Of a stretch of 16,254 bases of DNA, positions 1 through 6,530 are shown one piece after another (position 1 is the stretch's first letter; each line of letters opens with the position of its first letter). Under the pieces are notes generated by a model that did no database searches, was not told the DNA's origin, and was given only the letters and a program-made list of their open reading frames with translations. Made by a program: the position numbers and the translations under genes. Location of the stretch: assembly GCA_947305675.1 (NCBI GenBank), contig CAMZED010000022.1, forward strand, positions 1 to 16,254, written 5' to 3'. The DNA is from an uncultured Clostridia bacterium (GTDB taxonomy: Bacteria; Bacillota; Clostridia; Oscillospirales; CAG-382).

Positions 1-368
1 GCCCCGATCAATGGGACTGGTATGCCATGTGGATGATCGAGAAGACGGACGGAACACATATTGGGGATCTCTGCTTCAAAGGGCTCCGGGAGGACGGTAT
101 CGCGGAGATCGGATACGGGATCCTGGAGGCTTATCAAGGGCAGGGCTATGCGACGGAAGCAGTGCGGGCGGCATGCCGCTGGGCGTTTGACCATGCGGAA
201 GTAAAATCGCTGGAAGCGGAAACGGACGTTGGGAATACTGCGTCTCAGAGAGTCCTCGAAAAATGCGGCTTTCGCCCCGACGGGACTTTTGGAGAGGAAG
301 GCCCGCAATTTGCGCTGAGTCGCCCGATTGCTTCCGACGTAAAAAATAAAAAAGGAGAGCAAAAATGA
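1..368 (+). CDS. GNAT family N-acetyltransferase (5' end outside window)
   Basis: Acetyl-CoA-dependent N-acetyltransferase of the RimJ/RimL-like GNAT fold; the substrate cannot be told from sequence. The frame is open back to base 3 and reads PDQWDWYA before the first Met at 27, so the start lies upstream of the window. Visible are the beta-strand segment GDLCFKG, the acetyl-CoA pyrophosphate loop YQGQGYATEA (Q-x-x-G-x-A type), and the C-terminal NTASQRVLEKCGF motif typical of GNATs acting on small molecules or protein N termini. The last few residues (KNKKGEQK) are charged tail. It overlaps the methyltransferase by ATGA at 365-368, so the two are translationally coupled. Within an operon with a methyltransferase and an exporter, a role in modifying a small molecule is possible but inferred. 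Confidence 0.85.
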   Translation, partial: PDQWDWYAMWMIEKTDGTHIGDLCFKGLREDGIAEIGYGILEAYQGQGYATEAVRAACRWAFDHAEVKSLEAETDVGNTASQRVLEKCGFRPDGTFGEEGPQFALSRPIASDVKNKKGEQK

Positions 369-1084
369 ATTACCCGTTAAGTGAAAAATACAATACGCCG
401 GAACTGATGTCAAAAATTATGGGCCCGAATCCCGTCAAACTCGAAGAAGAACTCTTAACTAATCATCGGATTCCCGAAGGTGCTACGGTTTGCGATCTCG
501 GAAGCGGGCAAGGCTTGACGAGCGTGTTTCTGGTGAAGGAATACGGATTTAAGGTTTTCACCGCAGACTTATGGAGCGATCCGGAGGAAAACCGCAAGTT
601 CTTTTGCAAAATGGGGCTGACCGACGGGCAGATCGTCCCGGTAAAAGCCGACGCGGAGGCGCTTGAGTTTGAAAAAGAGTTTTTTGACGCGGTGGTTTCG
701 ACCGATTCCTATAACTATTTCGGACGCGACCCGGATTATCTTGACCGAAAACTGCTGCCGTTTATCAAAAAAGGCGGTTATATTTACATTGCCGTACCCG
801 GTATGAAAAAAGACTGCCACGACGATCTGCCCAAAGAACTGCTGCTTTCGTGGACGCCCGAGCAGTTGGAGTATTTGCACGACGCAGCTTATTGGCAAAG
901 CATCGTAAGCCGTTGCAGCGGCGCGGAAATCATTACGGTCGAAGAAATGGAATCCAACGAAAACGTCTGGGCGGACTGGCTCAAGCAGAAAAACGATTAC
1001 GCTGTCGCCGACCGCAAGGCCATGGAGGCGGGCGGCGGAAAGTATTTGAATTTTATCAAGATCGTTCTGAGAAAGAAAAACTGA
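365..1084 (+). CDS. Class I SAM-dependent methyltransferase
   Basis: A 239-aa Rossmann-fold methyltransferase. SAM-binding motif I is VCDLGSGQGLTS at residues 42-53, the acidic residue at the end of strand 2 is D68 in TADLW, and the motif IV region is DAVVSTDSYNYFG at 108-120. The N-terminal part (SEKYNTPELMSKIMGPNPVKL) resembles small-molecule methyltransferases of the Methyltransf_11/25 type found beside transporters in Firmicutes. The substrate is unknown. GGAGAGC just before 365 supplies the ribosome site. The start overlaps the upstream acetyltransferase stop; the stop is followed 13 nt later by the ABC ATPase start, so all four genes look like one transcript. A tailoring or resistance role alongside the exporter is inference. 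Confidence 0.85.
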   Translation: MNYPLSEKYNTPELMSKIMGPNPVKLEEELLTNHRIPEGATVCDLGSGQGLTSVFLVKEYGFKVFTADLWSDPEENRKFFCKMGLTDGQIVPVKADAEALEFEKEFFDAVVSTDSYNYFGRDPDYLDRKLLPFIKKGGYIYIAVPGMKKDCHDDLPKELLLSWTPEQLEYLHDAAYWQSIVSRCSGAEIITVEEMESNENVWADWLKQKNDYAVADRKAMEAGGGKYLNFIKIVLRKKN

Positions 1085-1097
1085 CGGAGAAATTTTT

Positions 1098-1992
1098 ATG
1101 GAAAACGTAATCGACATCAGACATTTAAGCAAATCGTACGGCAGCGTGCGCGCCGTGAACGATCTTTCGTTTTCGGTGAAAAAGGGCGAACTTTTCGCGT
1201 TTCTCGGCGTCAACGGCGCCGGAAAATCCACAACGATATCGGTGATCTGCGGACAACTGAAAAAAGACAGCGGCGAAGTTACCGTCTGCGGAAAAGACGT
1301 CGAAAAAGATTTTGAAGAAATAAGCCGCAGCATCGGCGTGGTGTTCCAAAGCTCCGCGCTCGATCAACAGCTTTCCGCACGGGACAATCTACGCAGCCGC
1401 GCTTCGCTTTACGGCATAACCGGTAAGGCTTTTGAAAAACGTTACGCCGAGCTTTGCGTTCTTCTCGATTTTGCCTCTTTTGCCGTCCGGCGGGCAGAAA
1501 CGAAGGATAGATATCGCCCGCGCACTGGTACACGAACCGGAGATCCTGATCCTCGACGAGCCGACCACCGGGCTCGATCCGCAGACGCGCAAACTGCTTT
1601 GGGACGTTATTGAAAACCTGCGCAAAGAAAAGGAGCTGACCGTTTTTCTTACCACGCATTATATGGAAGAGACCGCCGACGCCGATTACGTTGTGATCAT
1701 CGACAACGGATGTATCTCCGCCGAGGGATCGCCGCTGGAGCTGAAAAACAAATACGTCGGCGATTACATAACGCTTTATAACTGCGGCGAGGAATCCGTC
1801 GCCGCTTTGGGGCTGCCTTATACAAAGCTTAAAGACGCGTTCCGCGTTTCGGTGCCGGATACCGCTTCGGTCACGCGGCTTATCGTTTCGCACCCTGATA
1901 TGTTCGCCGATTACGAGGTGATAAAAGGCAAAATGGACGACGTTTTTCTCGCCGTTACCGGAAAAGAACTTGGCGGAGGTGCGCAGAAATGA
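1098..1992 (+). pseudogene. ABC exporter ATP-binding protein, disrupted by frameshift and short deletion
   Basis: DrrA/CcmA-type ATPase partner of an ABC-2 permease. The first frame (from 1098, GGAG at 1086-1089) encodes Walker A GVNGAGKST at residues 38-46 and the Q-loop VVFQSS; it stays in family register to LLDFASFA near 1484, then runs out of register to a stop at 1613. The second frame carries the signature PSGGQKRR (1483-1506), Walker B ILILDEPTTGLDP, the H-loop LTTHYMEE and the usual C-terminal domain to 1992. Between DFASFA and SGGQ, family members normally have about seven more residues including the Leu of LSGGQ; these are absent. A deletion of about 20 nt explains both the missing residues and the frame change. 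A direct repeat TTTTGCC (1469-1475, 1478-1484) sits at the break. Assembly error is the alternative. Confidence 0.8.
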
Positions 1993-2891
1993 AAACGCTT
2001 ATAAGAGTGATCAACAGGAACTTAAAACTCTTTTTCAAAGATAAAGGAATGTTCTTCTCGGCGCTTATCACGCCGATGATACTGCTTGTGCTTTATGCGA
2101 CGTTTCTTGCAAAAGTTTACCGGGACAGTTTTGCTTCGGCTTTGCCGGATGGGTTCACGATCCCGGATAAACTGCTTGACGGAACGGTGGCAAGCCAGCT
2201 CATCTCGGCGCTGCTCGCGGTTTCCTGCGTTACGGTTTCGTTCTGCGCCAATCTGCTTATGATACAGGACAAAGCCAACGGAAGCATATGCGATTTCACC
2301 GTAACGCCGGTAAAGCGATCGGTGATCGCTTCGGGATATTACGTCGCTTCGGCTGTCAGCACGCTGATCGTGACGTTTTCCGCGCTTGCGGTCTGCCTTA
2401 TATATCTTGCGGCGGTCGGATGGTATATGACCTTTACCGACGTATTGCTTGTGATGCTCGACGTTTTCCTTTTAACGCTTTTCGGCACGGCGCTGTCATC
2501 CTGCGTCAATTTTTTCCTGAACACAAACGGTCAGGCGTCGGCTGTGGGGACGATCGTCAGCGCGGGCTACGGTTTCCTCTGCGGCGCTTATATGCCGATC
2601 GCAAGTTTCGGCGAGGGGTTACAGCACGTTTTATCGTTTTTGCCGGGCACTTACGGCACATGCCTTGTCAAAAGGCACATGATGCGCGGCGTGTTTGCCG
2701 AAATGAGCAACATCGGATTCCCGGATGAAGTTTTAGGCGAAATCAAAAAAAGTATCGACGCCGATCTTTATTTCTTCGGCTCCGAGGTTCGTGAATGGAC
2801 GATGTTCGCAATCCTTGCCGGATCGGTTGCTTTGTTCACCGGATTGTTCATACTGCTGCACGTTTTAAGCAAGAAAAATAAAAAGGCCTGA
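1989..2891 (+). CDS. ABC-2 type permease
   Basis: A 300-aa integral membrane subunit of an ABC-2 (DrrB-like) exporter. About six hydrophobic helices are visible, roughly residues 22-43, 68-91, 113-143, 151-172, 183-205 and 271-292. The cytoplasmic N-terminal amphipathic segment RNLKLFFKDKGMFF and the Pro-containing first helix (LITPMILLVLYATF) are typical. The region 186-206 with YGFLCGAYMPI matches the conserved ABC-2 segment before the fifth loop. The start overlaps the stop of the ATPase gene by ATGA (1989-1992). The permease itself is intact although its ATPase gene is disrupted, so either the damage is recent, the reading is an error, or another ATPase serves it. Cargo unknown; drug or peptide export is plausible given acetyltransferase and methyltransferase neighbours. 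Confidence 0.85.
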   Translation: MKTLIRVINRNLKLFFKDKGMFFSALITPMILLVLYATFLAKVYRDSFASALPDGFTIPDKLLDGTVASQLISALLAVSCVTVSFCANLLMIQDKANGSICDFTVTPVKRSVIASGYYVASAVSTLIVTFSALAVCLIYLAAVGWYMTFTDVLLVMLDVFLLTLFGTALSSCVNFFLNTNGQASAVGTIVSAGYGFLCGAYMPIASFGEGLQHVLSFLPGTYGTCLVKRHMMRGVFAEMSNIGFPDEVLGEIKKSIDADLYFFGSEVREWTMFAILAGSVALFTGLFILLHVLSKKNKKA

Positions 2892-2907
2892 CGCAGAACG
2901 GTCAGGC
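2886..2907 (+). terminator. Hairpin at end of the exporter operon
   Basis: GCCTGAC (2886-2892) pairs with GTCAGGC (2901-2907) around an 8-nt loop. The stem includes the permease stop codon. Only a loose T-rich stretch follows (GATTTTGTTT from about 2921), so this is a weak or imperfect intrinsic terminator rather than a textbook one. Confidence 0.45.
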
Positions 2908-2938
2908 GTCATTGCAAAGTGATTTTGTTTGAGATGTG

Positions 2939-3452
2939 GAGTCCGTCTCAAATATTGTGTAAACCTCCGGAGTGGTGTAAAATAGAGCGAGCCATAACGG
3001 AGGTTTAACTATGGGAAAAAGAAGGAACAGGAGCCCGGAGGAAGAAGCAAGGCGGGAAAAGATCAGAGAATTGCTTCAGAAAAGTAATATCAGCAGCATG
3101 GCGGATATTCAGGAATTGTTCAAAGAGACGATCGCTGAATTTATGGAAAACGGGCCGGACGCAGAACTTGACGAAGAACTCGGATACAGCCGGTACGACT
3201 ACAAAAACAAGAATACCGACAACAGCCGCAACGGACACAGCAGCAAGACGTTGAAAACCAGCTTCGGAGAAGTGGATATCGACGTTCCGCGCGACCGCAA
3301 AGGCGAATTTGATCCGACTATTCTCAAGAAGAATCAGACAAGCGTCATTCAGGACGCCGAGGAAAAAATACTGTCGATGTACGCGAAGGGGATGACTACT
3401 TCGTACATTGAGACGCATATCCGCGACATATACGGTCTGGAAGTTTCGGATA
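2939..3452 (+). mobile_element. IS256-family insertion sequence, left end with truncated transposase
   Basis: The tip GAGTCCGTCTCAAATATT (2939-2956) followed by GTGTAAACC has the form of IS256-family terminal repeats (TTTGAGAC and GTTTACAC on the complement). It lies 70 bp before a transposase start with an AACGGAGG ribosome site. The element is interrupted near 3452, where the transposase stops matching the family. A matching inverted tip sits far downstream at 5381-5398. I see no 8-9 bp target duplication flanking the two tips (GAGATGTG versus AAATAGAC), consistent with an old or rearranged element. Confidence 0.7.
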
Positions 3453-3463
3453 TGCATTTGTGA
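3011..3463 (+). pseudogene. IS256-family (mutator type) transposase, N-terminal fragment
   Basis: The 150-aa product matches the N-terminal part of IS256 transposases: the MADIQELFKETIAEFMENG and AELDEELGYSRYD segments, then SRNGHSSKTLKTSFGEVDIDVPRDR and MYAKGMTTSYIETHIRDIYG. Full-length family members are about 400 aa. The fragment stops just after GLEVSD, where the family continues with a Ser/Thr-Ile-Ser-Arg segment; here MHL and a stop follow, so the whole DDE catalytic core is missing. It cannot transpose by itself. The retained region corresponds to the DNA-binding part in the family, so if expressed it might bind the terminal repeats; that is inference. Start chosen from GGAGG at 2999-3003. 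Confidence 0.85.
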
Positions 3464-3655
3464 TTATATATTTCATTGTTCGCACACGTAGGTCGGCGAT
3501 CGCAAACTCCCGCAGATTTTCACGTTAATGTATGTATTTTCAAGTCAGACGAATTTTTAATATCTTTCTGCTGTAATACACCTTTGAGAAAATTTCAGAA
3601 ACGCCCGACATTTTGCGCTTCTCATTCGTTATATAGGTGAAAGGAGGATTCAGAT

Positions 3656-4153
3656 ATGCCGAAAACTGCATTGCGTACGGATGCTGATTTTGATGCTTTC
3701 TATGAAAAACACTGGAAATATGTATATCGCCTCTGCTTTACATATATGAAGTGCGAAGCTGACGCGGAAGACTGTACAGAAGACGTTTTTGTAAAAGTCC
3801 TCACCGAAGATATAACCTTTGAGGATGAAACGCATGAGCGTAAGTGGCTGACCGTCGCTGCTATAAATCTTTGTAAAGACAAATTGAAAAGCTTTGCGAG
3901 AAAAAATGTAAGTTCAATCGACGACGACATGATACCGGATATTGCGTCGCCCGAAAAAGAGGATTACAGCAGCGTTAGAAACGCTATTATGTCGCTTCCG
4001 CCGAAATACAAGGACGTGATCTGGCTGTACTATTATGAAGATTGTTCAACAGATGAAATAGCTCGAATTTTTGGCTGTCCGTCATCAACGATACGAAACC
4101 GTCTAAAAGACGCACGAAAGAAATTGGAGAAACTCTTGAAAGGAGAAATATGA
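3656..4153 (+). CDS. ECF-type RNA polymerase sigma factor
   Basis: A 165-aa sigma-70 family factor of the extracytoplasmic-function class. Region 2 spans about residues 12-78 (DFDAFYEKHWKYVYRLCF, then DAEDCTEDVFVKVL, the core and -10 binding part). Region 4 spans about 108-160 with the helix-turn-helix STDEIARIFGCPSSTIRNRL at 131-150 that reads the -35 element. No region 3, as expected for ECF. A strong AAAGGAGGA ribosome site at 3640-3648 fixes the start. The next gene, a single-pass membrane protein, begins 1 nt after the stop, the standard sigma/anti-sigma arrangement. The pair is visibly richer in A and T than the genes on either side and sits between IS256 remnants, suggesting acquisition. 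I found no convincing sigma-A or ECF promoter upstream. Confidence 0.9.
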   Translation: MPKTALRTDADFDAFYEKHWKYVYRLCFTYMKCEADAEDCTEDVFVKVLTEDITFEDETHERKWLTVAAINLCKDKLKSFARKNVSSIDDDMIPDIASPEKEDYSSVRNAIMSLPPKYKDVIWLYYYEDCSTDEIARIFGCPSSTIRNRLKDARKKLEKLLKGEI

Positions 4154-4154
4154 A

Positions 4155-5207
4155 ATGAGTTACATTGAAAATAAGATCGTGGAATCCATTGATGCCATCA
4201 AGCCGTCTGATACCGCAAAAGAGCGTATGCTCTCAAATATCAGAAGGAAAGCTGAAGCACAGAAAAAAACGACGAAAAGCTCTGAAAGGAAACCCGAAGC
4301 AAGAAGAATGGGTTGGGTAAAATGGGTGGCGGTTGCCGCATGTTTTGCAATCATTATATCCGTAAGCGTCCTAATTGCAAATCGAAACACACCTACCGCA
4401 CCTGTAACACCAAATTCTCAAGTAATTGACAACAAAACAACAAGTGAACCTGACATCGTCAAGATTGAGCCGGAGGACCGCAGTTTATCGTCCTTATTGC
4501 GGCGTGATGATTTCAGCCGGATCATTTGGAGCAATGACGATGCGGATTTGCCGTATTCACAGTTGGGAAATGTCAATATGACTATGTGGAACGGTATAAA
4601 CGTAACTGATTCGCTGCTTAAAAAGCTCGATGATGCAGAAGATGATGAAATGTTTGCTGTAGTAATCAAATCGACGCTCAAATCTCTTGAATTCAACGAT
4701 TATGTTTACGAAGGGAAAAGCGGCGCTGAAATATACAAAAAACTCACCGATCTCTATTTTACGACGGAATTATACCGCGAAATGAAGGAATTTTCAGAGG
4801 CGGGTGAAGAAGGAATTAAAAAATTTCTGGAATTCGTTGTGCCGGATTTCGAAAGAGTATATGGCGTAGGTTTTGCTGATAAATACTATAAGAACGGAAT
4901 ATTTGATGTTGATTTGATAACAGAGGATCTGCAAAATGAAGAAAACCTGCTAACAGAAGCGGCGAAAGAATATGAAAAAGCAGATGAAAGATTCCGGATC
5001 GAGGTTTATCCCAACGCTTTTTACCTTGAAAAATGTGGAGGTACTTCCTATAGCGGTTATCACGAGGGTACAGATTATCACTATACTATTGTGGTTTTGA
5101 AAAAGTCGGCTCTGGCGACCGTATCAAAGATAGAAGATCATAAATGGCTGGATTTAGATCACTCGTGTTTTTCTCTCGTCAAACTGTCCGAAGAAGATAT
5201 CAATTAA
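4155..5207 (+). CDS. Membrane-anchored probable anti-sigma factor
   Basis: A 350-aa protein with a charged cytoplasmic N terminus (residues 1-53), one transmembrane helix (WVAVAACFAIIISVSVLIA, about 57-75), and a roughly 270-residue extracellular part after a Pro/Thr-rich linker (NTPTAPVTPNSQ). The layout, and its position 1 nt behind an ECF sigma gene, match Firmicutes anti-sigma factors in which the N terminus holds the sigma factor and the outside domain senses a signal. The N terminus lacks a clear zinc anti-sigma motif, and I do not recognise the outer domain. AAAGGAGAA at 4138-4146 is the ribosome site, inside the sigma gene's end. The frame stays open for 23 more codons after the TAA at 5205-5207. 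Confidence 0.75.
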   Translation: MSYIENKIVESIDAIKPSDTAKERMLSNIRRKAEAQKKTTKSSERKPEARRMGWVKWVAVAACFAIIISVSVLIANRNTPTAPVTPNSQVIDNKTTSEPDIVKIEPEDRSLSSLLRRDDFSRIIWSNDDADLPYSQLGNVNMTMWNGINVTDSLLKKLDDAEDDEMFAVVIKSTLKSLEFNDYVYEGKSGAEIYKKLTDLYFTTELYREMKEFSEAGEEGIKKFLEFVVPDFERVYGVGFADKYYKNGIFDVDLITEDLQNEENLLTEAAKEYEKADERFRIEVYPNAFYLEKCGGTSYSGYHEGTDYHYTIVVLKKSALATVSKIEDHKWLDLDHSCFSLVKLSEEDIN

Positions 5208-5279
5208 GAAAACAGAGAACCGGATGTTTTAACAGAAATTGATGATATGAACGAAGTACCAGAAACGGAGATGCCATAA
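5208..5279 (+). other. In-frame protein-like extension after the anti-sigma stop
   Basis: Reading on in the frame of the anti-sigma gene after TAA (5205-5207) gives 23 sense codons, beginning ENREPDVLTEIDD and ending EVPETEMP, and then TAA at 5277-5279. It is acidic like the end of the main protein and has no ribosome site of its own. It looks like the former C terminus cut off by one nonsense change, or a readthrough tail. The stop context is TAA-G. It could be chance in so short a stretch. Confidence 0.4.
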
Positions 5280-5338
5280 ATCATAAAAGCATGATAGTAT
5301 TCTACGTATATGATTCTTGAAAAAACTGTTATTAATGC

Positions 5339-5362
5339 GAGGCGGGGAGCAATCCCCGCCTC
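5339..5362 (+). terminator. Strong hairpin after the sigma/anti-sigma pair
   Basis: GAGGCGGGG (5339-5347), loop AGCAAT, CCCCGCCTC (5354-5362): a perfect 9-bp GC-rich stem. T-rich but not pure-T sequence follows (ATGTCATTGTTAATT). Likely the transcription end of the sigma operon, just inside the distal IS256 tip. Confidence 0.65.
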
Positions 5363-5380
5363 ATGTCATTGTTAATTATA

Positions 5381-5398
5381 AATATTTGGGACGGACTC
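5381..5398 (-). repeat. IS256 terminal inverted repeat, right end
   Basis: AATATTTGGGACGGACTC is the reverse complement of the left tip at 2939-2956 with one mismatch (17/18). Interior to the tip the match to the left end stops: the GTGTAAACC segment is not conserved here. Together with the left tip it brackets 2460 bp, about twice a normal IS256, holding the transposase fragment and the sigma/anti-sigma genes. Confidence 0.7.
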
Positions 5399-5487
5399 AA
5401 ATAGACGATTGGCTGTATATTTCTTTTCCTTTGCCGCGCGCCGATCAAGGTCCGCTACGGCGACGACGGAGAAGAAACCCCCGAAAC

Positions 5488-5512
5488 AAAAAGGAGCAGG
5501 AAAACCTGCTCC
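5488..5512 (-). terminator. Rho-independent terminator of the minus-strand hypothetical gene
   Basis: Read on the minus strand: GGAGCAGG, TTTT loop, CCTGCTCC (5512-5493), then TTTTTG. The stem is a perfect 8 bp and the U-run follows directly, 33 nt after the stop of the gene at 5545-5997. Confidence 0.8.
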
Positions 5513-5544
5513 GGTAAATAGGAGTTATTTTTTGAAATGTGCTG

Positions 5545-5997
5545 CTAATCGTTGAAACAGTGATTTTTCGGCTTATCGGGATATTCACCGCCAAGAAGCC
5601 AAGGCAATTCAATACCTGTGACAACAATGCTGAAATAATCGCCTTTCTGCTCGTTAGGATAATACTCGTTATTGATTGAAACCTTTATAGGACGGTCAGA
5701 AGCGTTCAAGATAATATCATTCTGATTCTCTGTAATGATTCTTCCGACAACCGTATAGGCAACAAACACGTATTGAATCATACAGTTTTTTTCAAGATAA
5801 ACGGAGCCGGTTTCGTCAGGACGCGAGATATCCACGCCAAACTGCGACAAGAAAGAATCAAGTTCAGGGAATTTTCCTTTTGCAAATTCCTGATAATTCT
5901 TATCGTCGCAGCAGTTGCAGACCGTATGAGACTTATAATACTCCCGTGTCATCTCAGGATCGAAATCAACAGTCGTTCTTTCGATGGTAAGCGTCAT
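5545..5997 (-). CDS. Conserved hypothetical protein with CNCC motif
   Basis: A 150-aa soluble protein without signal peptide or membrane segment. The likely start at 5997 has a strong GAGAGGTGATT ribosome site and follows a good promoter; an upstream in-frame Met at 6087 falls inside the tRNA terminator and is rejected. Features: TTVDFDPEMTREYYKSH near the N terminus, then VCNCCDDKNYQEFAKGKFPELDSF, then FGVDISRPDETG, and a beta-rich C-terminal half ending HCFND. The clustered Cys (CNCC) plus a late Cys could bind metal, but that is speculation. I recall similar short proteins in Clostridia without known function. Monocistronic, with its own promoter (6019-6047) and terminator (5488-5512). Confidence 0.7.
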   Translation of the reverse strand: MTLTIERTTVDFDPEMTREYYKSHTVCNCCDDKNYQEFAKGKFPELDSFLSQFGVDISRPDETGSVYLEKNCMIQYVFVAYTVVGRIITENQNDIILNASDRPIKVSINNEYYPNEQKGDYFSIVVTGIELPWLLGGEYPDKPKNHCFND

Positions 5998-6018
5998 AAT
6001 AATCACCTCTCCGATTGC

Positions 6019-6047
6019 ATAATAGCACAAGAACAAGAAAAAATCAA
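6019..6047 (-). promoter_or_regulatory. Sigma-A promoter for the CNCC hypothetical gene
   Basis: Minus strand TTGATT (6047-6042), 17-nt spacer, TATTAT (6024-6019). It overlaps the U-rich tail of the tRNA terminator and sits 21 bp before the start codon at 5997. Confidence 0.6.
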
Positions 6048-6088
6048 TAAAAAACGAGTGGTCATAACTCGAATCCGTTATGACCACT
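6036..6088 (-). terminator. Rho-independent terminator of tRNA-Pro
   Basis: AGTGGTCATAAC (6057-6068) and GTTATGACCACT (6077-6088) form a perfect 12-bp stem with an 8-nt loop. On the minus strand it is followed by CG and six U (6054-6049), then more U-rich sequence. It starts 5 nt past the encoded CCA of the tRNA. Confidence 0.9.
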
Positions 6089-6093
6089 ATAAA

Positions 6094-6170
6094 TGGTCGG
6101 AGTGAGAGGATTTGAACCTCCGGCCTCTTGGTCCCGAACCAAGCGCTCTACCAAGCTGAGCCACACCCCG
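6094..6170 (-). tRNA. tRNA-Pro (anticodon CGG)
   Basis: The 77-nt cloverleaf includes an encoded CCA (6096-6094). Acceptor arms CGGGGTG and CACTCCG pair over 7 bp with one G-U. The D arm is GCTC..GAGC with AGCTTGGTA. The anticodon stem is CTTGG/CCAAG with loop TTCGGGA, giving anticodon CGG, which reads CCG. The T arm is GGAGG/CCTCT (with G-U) and the TTCAAAT loop. Discriminator A. It reads the proline codon CCG, common in the GC-rich genes here. Confidence 0.95.
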
Positions 6171-6453
6171 ATTGTGTAATGTATATTAAGTTGTAAGGTT
6201 GTCTCGAAGCGCTCTTCCGGCTTGCGACGCTCGCGTTTTTGTTCCCTGTGCTTACGCTCCGGTCCAAAAACACGGTCGTTGCGCATCGCACTCCTCGCTG
6301 CAACCGCCCCCGGCGGCGCTCGTCGTGCGCTCCAAGCTGAGCCACACCCCGATTGTGTAAGGGAAATATTAAGTTAAAAGTTGATCACACAGCGCTCTTC
6401 CGGCTTGCGACGCTCGCGTTTTTGCCCGGATATGCGGTTCGGGCCAACGAGCA
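6171..6453 (-). other. Tandemly duplicated tRNA-Pro leader with truncated tRNA copy
   Basis: No protein gene is supported here. A 29-bp exact match joins 6151-6179 (5' end of the tRNA and its upstream flank) to 6332-6360, and a 33-bp exact match joins 6208-6240 to 6391-6423; the offsets are 181 and 183, so this is one imperfect tandem duplication. The distal copy keeps only the first 20-25 nt of the tRNA (6351 to about 6327) and then runs into unrelated GC-rich sequence. The only good promoter lies beyond the distal copy (6460-6488), so the functional tRNA would have a leader of about 280 nt containing the fragment. Confidence 0.75.
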
Positions 6454-6459
6454 ACGCAT

Positions 6460-6488
6460 ATTATACTACATAAATCCGTTCTTGTCAA
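6460..6488 (-). promoter_or_regulatory. Consensus sigma-A promoter for tRNA-Pro
   Basis: Minus strand TTGACA (6488-6483), 17 nt, TATAAT (6465-6460): a perfect consensus with ideal spacing, as expected for a stable RNA gene. Predicted start near 6453. Confidence 0.85.
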
Positions 6489-6492
6489 GTAC

Positions 6493-6523
6493 GAAAAGGC
6501 AAAAGTCTTAAATCTTGCTTTTC
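6493..6523 (-). terminator. Possible weak terminator after yqgF
   Basis: Minus strand GAAAAGCAA (6523-6515) can pair with TTGCCTTTTC (6502-6493) with one bulged C. It lies 8 nt past the yqgF stop and immediately before the tRNA promoter. The stem is AU-rich and lacks a following U-run, so support is weak. Confidence 0.3.
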
Positions 6524-6530
6524 CGGAAAA

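Noticed and set aside
2931..5406. Target-site duplication around the IS256 tips
   Set aside because: The 8 bp outside the left tip (GAGATGTG) and outside the right tip (AAATAGAC) do not match.
5317..5517. 66-aa plus-strand ORF
   Set aside because: It runs through a terminator hairpin, the IS256 tip and the minus-strand terminator and has no ribosome site.
5417..5521. Possible C-terminal remnant of a plus-strand gene (reading APIKVRYGDDGEETPE) next to the IS tip
   Set aside because: The peptide looks protein-like and could be the end of a gene cut by the IS, but it is too short, matches no family I know, and its end overlaps a good minus-strand terminator.
5998..6087. Upstream Met at 6087 as start of the CNCC protein
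   Set aside because: The extra 30 residues would be encoded by the tRNA terminator and the promoter; the Met at 5997 has the ribosome site.
6062..6345. Minus-strand ORFs over the tRNA and its duplicated leader
   Set aside because: They overlap the tRNA and its repeat; no coding signals.
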